Origin: Pseudomonadota bacterium
GTDB lineage: Bacteria; Pseudomonadota; Alphaproteobacteria; Rhizobiales; MH13
Assembly: GCA_039024915.1 (NCBI GenBank)
Contig: JBCCPK010000006.1
Coordinates: forward strand, 62,001 to 126,000
Length of the DNA: 64,000 bases
Direction: 5' to 3'
In this document: in pieces, positions 59,121 to 64,000 of the stretch
How the letters are laid out: each line of letters starts with the position of its first letter
Numbering within the stretch: position 1 is the stretch's first letter
The notes under the pieces: model-generated
The model's input: only the letters and a program-made list of their open reading frames with translations
Database searches by the model: none
Told to the model about the DNA's origin: nothing
Program-made: the position numbers and the translations under genes

Positions 59121-60299
59121 ATGGCCAGAGCAATGCCTTTACTGTCTGACGCGCAGCGTCTTAACTGGTTACGGCTTGCGCGCACGCCGCGGATCGGCCC
59201 TGTTCGCTTTCAGGAACTGATCAATCTGTTCGGTAGCGCCGAAGAGGCATTGTCGAGGCTTCCCAGCTTCACAGCGCGAAAGGGGCAGCCGCTGCATCCG
59301 CCCGCCGTGGCGCAGATTGAGGCGGAGATGGAAGCCGCTCAACGTCTTGGCGCACATTTCGTGGCGCGTGGGGAAGCGGGCTATCCAATCGCTCTTGCCA
59401 CAACGGATCGGCCACCTCCCCTGCTGTGCACACGCGGAGCGGCGCAGGCCGTGGCGAACCGACCCATGGTTGCCATTGTCGGTTCGCGTAACGCGTCCGC
59501 CGGTGCGCTGGCGCATACCAAGCAGGTTGCCGCAGACCTTGGCGCGGCAGGAATTATTGTCGTCTCCGGTCTGGCGCGCGGCATCGACGCTGCAGCGCAT
59601 CTGGGAGCACTCTCCAGTGGGACCATCGCCTTCTTCGGCGGCGGGCTTGGTGAAGTCTATCCGCCAGAGCACCAGAGCCTTGCCGATTCGATTGCCGATA
59701 GTGGCGGTGCCCTTTACTCGGAGATGCCCCTGAACTGGTCGCCGCGGGCGCAGGATTTCCCGCGCCGCAACCGTCTTGTTGCAGGCGCGTCTCTGGCGCT
59801 TTTGGTCGTGGAAGCGGCCATCCGTTCGGGGTCGCTGATCACCACACGGCAAGCCAACGATCTCGGTCGCATCGTCATGGCCACGCCAGGCTTCCCGCTT
59901 GATCCGCGCAGTGTCGGTCCCAATCAGTTGTTGCGCGATGGCGCGAACCTTGTTCGCAATGCCCAGGACATTCTTGAAGATTTGGGGCCTATGCTTGATC
60001 AGCAGGATGCGGGGGAGACCTTTGCTAGCCTGCCTGCACAAAACACCGACACATCAAACGATACGAACGGCTTTTCGGAGGACTTCACTGGAGGAGAAAA
60101 CAGCCAGCGATGGGAAGAATTGGATGGGACGATGGCGAGTGCCTTGAGCATCAGCCCGACAACGTTTGACCTGATTGTTGAGGCTGCTGGCGTTGCCCCC
60201 GGCCCTGCCCGGGCATGGCTGCTGGAGCACGAGCTAGCGGGTGAGGTTGTACGCTATCCCGGCGATCGATTCGCGTGCGCGCCTCCGCAGGGCTCATAA
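59121..60299 (+). CDS. dprA: DNA-processing protein DprA
   Basis: Binds single-stranded DNA and loads RecA during natural transformation, and is widespread even in species not known to be competent. Of its 392 residues, an N-terminal SAM-like helical region is followed by the Rossmann-like core with AIVGSRNAS, VVSGLARGIDAAAH, FPRRNRLVAGAS, SGSLITTRQA and PNQLLRDGA. A C-terminal winged helix follows (about 335-390). A long Asp/Thr/Asn-rich linker (about 305-330) joins them. The ATG at 59121 follows GGGGG; an earlier in-frame start at 59061 overlaps plsY. Confidence 0.93.
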   Translation: MARAMPLLSDAQRLNWLRLARTPRIGPVRFQELINLFGSAEEALSRLPSFTARKGQPLHPPAVAQIEAEMEAAQRLGAHFVARGEAGYPIALATTDRPPPLLCTRGAAQAVANRPMVAIVGSRNASAGALAHTKQVAADLGAAGIIVVSGLARGIDAAAHLGALSSGTIAFFGGGLGEVYPPEHQSLADSIADSGGALYSEMPLNWSPRAQDFPRRNRLVAGASLALLVVEAAIRSGSLITTRQANDLGRIVMATPGFPLDPRSVGPNQLLRDGANLVRNAQDILEDLGPMLDQQDAGETFASLPAQNTDTSNDTNGFSEDFTGGENSQRWEELDGTMASALSISPTTFDLIVEAAGVAPGPARAWLLEHELAGEVVRYPGDRFACAPPQGS

Positions 60300-60328
60300 T
60301 CTGAATGCCGCAGCCAGCACATCCCGTG

Positions 60329-60568
60329 CTAGGTTGGCGAATCTCTTGCCTCATCGCGAGCCTGCTCAAGCGCCATTGCAAGCATGACACCCAAGACATC
60401 CAGCCGACCGGCGTGGGCCATTTCTTCGAGTTGCTCCAACATCGACACAATATAACGGGCGGTTTCAGCCCGCGTTGGACTAGAACCCCCGTCTACCATG
60501 TCGCCTGATCCGCCTAACTCGACATCATCTGCGCGCCGTACTGCTTCAGTATCGTTGAACTTCGTCAT
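60329..60568 (-). CDS. Small conserved-looking hypothetical protein
   Basis: A 79-residue helical protein starting MTKFNDTEAVRRADDVELGG. It has an acidic, Gly-rich first half and a helix (ETARYIVSMLEQLEEMAHAGRLDVLG) that resembles small helical proteins seen near topA in rhizobia, as I recall. It has no signal peptide or membrane helix. The start at 60568 is preferred to the upstream reading. Just before it lies a 14-base near-palindrome, GGCCGTTTACGGCC on its strand, which could act as an operator. It converges with dprA. Confidence 0.6.
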   Translation of the reverse strand: MTKFNDTEAVRRADDVELGGSGDMVDGGSSPTRAETARYIVSMLEQLEEMAHAGRLDVLGVMLAMALEQARDEARDSPT

Positions 60569-60682
60569 ACCGATGGCCGTAAACGGCCCCCCACCCGTTG
60601 TGCAAACCATTTGCAGATTAGCCGGAACACTAAGCTAGTGAAGCTTCCTTAAACCACAGGAGGCAAGCTTCAATCACGATAG

Positions 60683-60702
60683 GTGTATATAGTTTATTAC
60701 AC
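60683..60702. repeat. Inverted repeat in the topA leader
   Basis: GTGTA (60683-60687) and TACAC (60698-60702) flank ten AT-rich bases, giving a 20-base operator-like palindrome. A regulator site is possible; the arms are short, so chance cannot be excluded. Confidence 0.35.
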
Positions 60703-60776
60703 AACCTTAGATAGTTTTTCGAACTGCTTGAATATTTAGCGCGTATGCCGGTTTGACAATCACGGAGGCCGTCATC

Positions 60777-60809
60777 ATGTTCGCCAAACGCTCCGGACAT
60801 CCTGTTTGA
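60777..60809 (+). CDS. Candidate 10-residue leader peptide before topA
   Basis: ATG at 60777 starts the ORF MFAKRSGHPV, ending in TGA, with a perfect GGAGG (60764-60768) eight bases upstream. That signal is far better than the one for topA itself, whose start lies 111 bases downstream. It could be a regulatory upstream ORF in the topA leader. Ten codons is too few for a coding argument from composition, so the call rests on the ribosome-binding site alone. Confidence 0.35.
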   Translation: MFAKRSGHPV

Positions 60810-60920
60810 TTGTTTCAATAGCACGAAGGTACCCCGACGGGCAGCCGCGGTCAGGATGGACCTTCAAGCGAAATCTGTTCGGTCAAACCGAGCACTTTGA
60901 CTGATAGAGAAAGCCCGAGA

Positions 60921-63515
60921 ATGGATCTGGTCATTGTCGAGTCGCCTGCAAAGGCGAAGACCATCAACAAATACCTTGGCAAGAACTACAAGGTTCTCGC
61001 TTCGATGGGTCATGTGCGCGACTTGCCTTCGAAAGATGGGTCCGTAGACCCAGACAACGACTTTGCCATGCGCTGGCAGAATGATGGCGGCAAATCCAAA
61101 ACCATCACCGAAATTGCAAAAACCGCCAAAGAGGCGGATCGCGTGATCCTCGCAACGGACCCCGACCGCGAGGGGGAAGCGATCTCCTGGCATGTGCTCG
61201 AGATTCTCAAATCGAAGAAGGTGCTGAAAGACAAACCCGTTGACCGGGTCGTTTTCAACGCCATCACGAAGAGCGCTGTGCTCGATGCCATGGCCAATCC
61301 CCGCGCGATCGACGCACCATTGGTGGACGCCTATCTCGCCCGTCGGGCACTCGATTATCTTGTCGGTTTCACCCTGTCGCCAGTTCTGTGGCGCAAGCTG
61401 CCTGGCTCGCGGTCGGCAGGGCGCGTGCAGTCGGTTGCGCTGCGCCTTGTTTGCGAACGCGAACAAGAGATCGAGTCTTTCGTTCCACAGGCCTATTGGA
61501 CGATCCTTTCTCACCTCAAAAACGGTGCCAACGCCCCCTTCGAGGCGCGGCTGCAAAGTTTCAATGGGACGAAATATGGCCGCCATGACCTCACTGACGC
61601 GGAACTGGCGTCGACAATCAAGGCGATGCTCGAAAAGGCGTCAATCGCCGTCGAGAAGGTTGAGGCCAAACCTGTTCGCCGTAACCCATACGCGCCCTTC
61701 ACGACCTCAACGCTGCAGCAAGATGCATCCTCACGCCTTGGCCTATCGCCGTCCATCACCATGCGGCTGGCGCAGCGCCTTTACGAAGGCACGGAAATAA
61801 ATGGCGAAACCGTCGGGCTCATCACATACATGCGGACCGATGGCGTTCAGATGGCGCCTGAAGCAATCCGCGCGACGCGCCAGTTGATTGGCGAAACATA
61901 CGGCGACCGCTACCTTCCCGACTCGCCGCGCATGTACTCGTCAAAGGCCAAGAACGCTCAGGAAGCGCACGAAGCCATCCGTCCCACAGATTTGTCCCGA
62001 ACACCCGATATGGTTCGACGCTTCGTTGATGCGGACCAGGCGAAGCTCTACCAGTTGATCTGGTCCCGGACGGTAGCGAGCCAGATGGCAGCGTCCGTTT
62101 CTGAGCGCACAAGCGTCGACCTTGTGGCGACCGGCGACGGCCATTCCGCGTCGCTGCGTGCCACAGGTTCGGTCATCACTTTCGACGGGTTTCTAGCTGC
62201 TTACGACACTGGCGGCTCATCGAAGGACGAAGACGACAAGCGCTTGCCGCCGATAACCGAGCGCGACCGGATCACACAGGAAAAGATCGAGGCAACTGAG
62301 AAGTTTACCGAGCCGCCACCGCGTTATTCCGAGGCCAGCCTGGTGAAGCGGATGGAGGAGCTGGGTATCGGTCGACCCTCGACCTACGCAGCCACGCTCG
62401 CGGTCCTTCAGGACCGGGACTATATGACCATCGACAAGCGTCGCATCTACGCGAGCGACAAGGGTCGTCTGGTCACCGCGTTCCTTGAAGCGTTTTTCAA
62501 GCGCTACGTTGAGTATGACTTCACCGCATCGCTAGAAGAGCAGCTCGATGAGATATCTGCGGGCGAAAAAGACTGGCGCGACGTGCTGCGGGCGTTTTGG
62601 ACCGCCTTTTCGTCGTCAGTTGACGATATCTCCGAGTTAAGGATTTCTCAGGTCATCGATGCGCTTAACGATCTCCTTGGACCGCATGTTTTTCCCGATA
62701 AAGGCGATGGCGCTGACCCGCGCGCATGTCCCGCCTGCGCGGACGGCAGGCTCTCGCTCAAGATATCGCGATACGGGGCGTTTATCGGTTGCTCAAACTA
62801 TCCCGAATGCAACTACACCCGCCAGCTAGCTTCGAACGACAACGAAGACGACGCGCAAACGGGACCGATCGTTTTGGGCGAGGACACCGAAACCGGTGAA
62901 CAGATCACGCTACGCGACGGGCGCTTCGGACCCTATGTGCAGCTCGGCGAAGCGCAAAAACCCAAGCGAGCAAGCCTGCCGAAGGGTTGGAGCAAAGCGT
63001 CGATGGACCTTGAAAAGGCCTTGCGCCTTCTATCGTTGCCAAGATTGGTGGGTGCTCACCCAGAAACTCAGAAAGACATCATGGCCGGTATCGGCCGTTA
63101 CGGCCCCTTCGTTCTGCATGATGGCATGTATGCCAATCTCGACTCGGTCGATGAAGTCTTTGAGGTCGGTCTTAATCGTGCCGTAGCCGCACTTGCGGAG
63201 AAAGCGGCTGGCGGCGGTCGTGGTGCGCGGCGCGGAGCACCGGCTGCGCTCAAGACACTGGGCGACCATCCCGACGGCGGACCAGTTACCGTCCATGAAG
63301 GCCGTTACGGCCCTTATGTGAAACACGGTAAGATCAATGCCACGATCCCCAAAGACACCAAACCTGAGGACGTTTCTCTTGAGCAGGCATTGGAGTTGAT
63401 TGCAGCTCGCGCTTCGAAGGCCGGTGGCAAGAAAACCGCCAGCAAAAAGAAAGCGCCTGCGAAGAAGGCGGCCAGCAAGAAGGCTGCACCGAAAAAGGCG
63501 GCCACCGCCGAATGA
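60921..63515 (+). CDS. topA: DNA topoisomerase I
   Basis: Relaxes negative supercoils. The 864-residue type IA enzyme has the Toprim domain at the N-terminus (VIVESPAKAKTINKYLG, DPDREGEAISWH), the catalytic Tyr303 in ITYMRTDG and one four-Cys zinc ribbon (about 602-635: CPAC then CSNYPEC). C-terminal topoisomerase repeats follow that have lost their cysteines, with GRFGPYVQLGE, GRYGPFVLHDG and GRYGPYVKHGK. The last 35 residues are a Lys/Ala-rich tail. The ATG at 60921 matches family starts; a TTG at 60897 is rejected. Confidence 0.95.
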   Translation: MDLVIVESPAKAKTINKYLGKNYKVLASMGHVRDLPSKDGSVDPDNDFAMRWQNDGGKSKTITEIAKTAKEADRVILATDPDREGEAISWHVLEILKSKKVLKDKPVDRVVFNAITKSAVLDAMANPRAIDAPLVDAYLARRALDYLVGFTLSPVLWRKLPGSRSAGRVQSVALRLVCEREQEIESFVPQAYWTILSHLKNGANAPFEARLQSFNGTKYGRHDLTDAELASTIKAMLEKASIAVEKVEAKPVRRNPYAPFTTSTLQQDASSRLGLSPSITMRLAQRLYEGTEINGETVGLITYMRTDGVQMAPEAIRATRQLIGETYGDRYLPDSPRMYSSKAKNAQEAHEAIRPTDLSRTPDMVRRFVDADQAKLYQLIWSRTVASQMAASVSERTSVDLVATGDGHSASLRATGSVITFDGFLAAYDTGGSSKDEDDKRLPPITERDRITQEKIEATEKFTEPPPRYSEASLVKRMEELGIGRPSTYAATLAVLQDRDYMTIDKRRIYASDKGRLVTAFLEAFFKRYVEYDFTASLEEQLDEISAGEKDWRDVLRAFWTAFSSSVDDISELRISQVIDALNDLLGPHVFPDKGDGADPRACPACADGRLSLKISRYGAFIGCSNYPECNYTRQLASNDNEDDAQTGPIVLGEDTETGEQITLRDGRFGPYVQLGEAQKPKRASLPKGWSKASMDLEKALRLLSLPRLVGAHPETQKDIMAGIGRYGPFVLHDGMYANLDSVDEVFEVGLNRAVAALAEKAAGGGRGARRGAPAALKTLGDHPDGGPVTVHEGRYGPYVKHGKINATIPKDTKPEDVSLEQALELIAARASKAGGKKTASKKKAPAKKAASKKAAPKKAATAE

Positions 63516-64000
63516 GTCGGCTTCCGTCGGACGACGAGATTCTCAGCTTCCTGCGCGATAATCCCGGTCAAAGCGGCAAACGCGAGATTGCGCGCGCATT
63601 CGGCGTCAAAGGTGCCGCACGGATCACCTTGAAGCAGCAACTCAAGTCACTGCGCGATCGCGGCCTCATCGTCAAAGAAGGTGCGCATCTACAGCGTACC
63701 GACGAGCTACCGTCGGTGTTCCCGGCCACCATCGTGTCGGTCGATGACGAGGGCGATTTGCTCGTCCAGCCGAAGCTGGACCGTGAAGCCTACACGGGTT
63801 TACGGTTTGTCTTGAAAGAAAAGCGTGGCGGTCGACGAAGCGCGGGCAGCCAGACGCCCCCAGGCGTTGGCGATATGGTGCTGGTGCGCAAGCTCAGCGA
63901 GCCCGATGCGGATGAGCCTGGTACGGTTCAACTCATCAAGGTGATCGGCAAGCCCAAGGGTCGACATTTCGGCGTTTTGCGCCGGCCATCCAAAGGCGTC
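63512..64000 (+). CDS. rnr: Ribonuclease R, N-terminal part (partial)
   Basis: The ATG overlaps the topA stop (ATGA). The visible 163 residues begin MSRLPSDDEILSFLRDNPG, a winged-helix domain (to about 60) with KREIARAFGVKGAARITL. A cold-shock-type region follows with LPSVFPATIVSVDDEGDLLVQP (in parts), then VGDMVLVRKLSE and KGRHFGVLRRPSKGV. This matches the N-terminus of RNase R, a 3'-5' exoribonuclease that degrades structured RNA. The catalytic RNB domain lies beyond the window. topA-rnr order is typical of this group. Confidence 0.88.
   Translation, partial: MSRLPSDDEILSFLRDNPGQSGKREIARAFGVKGAARITLKQQLKSLRDRGLIVKEGAHLQRTDELPSVFPATIVSVDDEGDLLVQPKLDREAYTGLRFVLKEKRGGRRSAGSQTPPGVGDMVLVRKLSEPDADEPGTVQLIKVIGKPKGRHFGVLRRPSKGV

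Larger units (their letters stand above)
60611..60920 (+). other. 310-bp structured leader region before topA
   Basis: No large gene is convincing. The stretch is more AT-rich than its surroundings (about 60680-60745). It holds two AAGCTT sites that can pair through an imperfect stem (60641-60670), the 5-base inverted repeat at 60683-60702, a TTGACA at 60753-60758 and a 10-codon ORF with a strong ribosome-binding site. It probably contains the topA promoter and leader. Confidence 0.5.

Overview
The window is ordinary-looking chromosomal DNA of an alphaproteobacterium, most likely from or near the order Hyphomicrobiales (Rhizobiales). This rests on gene order and protein architecture, not on a database search: tpiA-secG-pyrG-kdsA-eno; a pdhABC-lpdA-lipA block whose E1-beta carries its own lipoyl domain; a fused ispDF next to dusB(nifR3)-ntrB-ntrC-ntrY-ntrX-trkA-hfq-hflX-mazG; rlpA-dacC-tmk-holB-metG-tatD; and pyrB-pyrX-plsY-dprA-topA-rnr. 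Genes are dense. Operon partners are often joined by ATGA, GTGA, TTGA or TGATG overlaps. I see no insertion sequence, prophage, CRISPR array or rRNA gene.

Layout. 1-6.2 kb (+): end of tpiA, secG with a clear terminator, pyrG, a glyoxalase-like gene, kdsA, eno, a tiny membrane ORF and an ftsB-like gene. 6.2-14.7 kb (+): a 395-bp regulatory-looking gap, then pyruvate dehydrogenase (E1-alpha, lipoylated E1-beta, E2), a DUF465 protein, E3, a secreted protein, a GlsB/YeaQ-type membrane protein, lipoyl synthase and a RatA/COQ10-like protein. The enzyme complex and the enzyme that makes its lipoyl cofactor therefore sit together. 14.7-16.5 kb (-): cinA and ispDF. 16.6-29.2 kb (+): dusB, two nitrogen-related two-component systems (NtrBC, NtrYX), TrkA/TrkH potassium uptake, Hfq and HflX.

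29.2-41.7 kb (-): mazG, then a compact operon rlpA-dacC-tmk-holB-metG-tatD-MBL hydrolase joining cell-envelope, nucleotide, replication and translation functions, then a deoC-ALDH16 pair that looks like a deoxynucleoside breakdown module. 41.7-51.5 kb (mixed): tRNA-Ser(GCT) with promoter and terminator, small uncharacterised proteins, a peroxiredoxin, a periplasmic DsbD-N-like protein, YqgE, a glutathione transferase, an SprA-like putative metalloprotease, and a gatC-gatA-[GNAT-chorismate mutase fusion]-[2-TM protein]-gatB-DM13 operon. 51.6-64 kb (mostly +): amn, ruvX, a large unrecognised protein that looks like a degenerate M48 peptidase, pyrB with a dihydroorotase-like partner lacking its metal-binding HxH motif, plsY, dprA, topA with an unusual leader, and the start of rnr.

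The points most worth a second look are proteins that keep a family fold but have lost catalytic residues (the M48-like protein, a DacC-like protein without KTG, and the PyrC-like protein), the acetyltransferase-chorismate mutase fusion inside the gatCAB operon, and the structured topA leader with a 10-codon ORF. No wholly new multi-gene system is evident.
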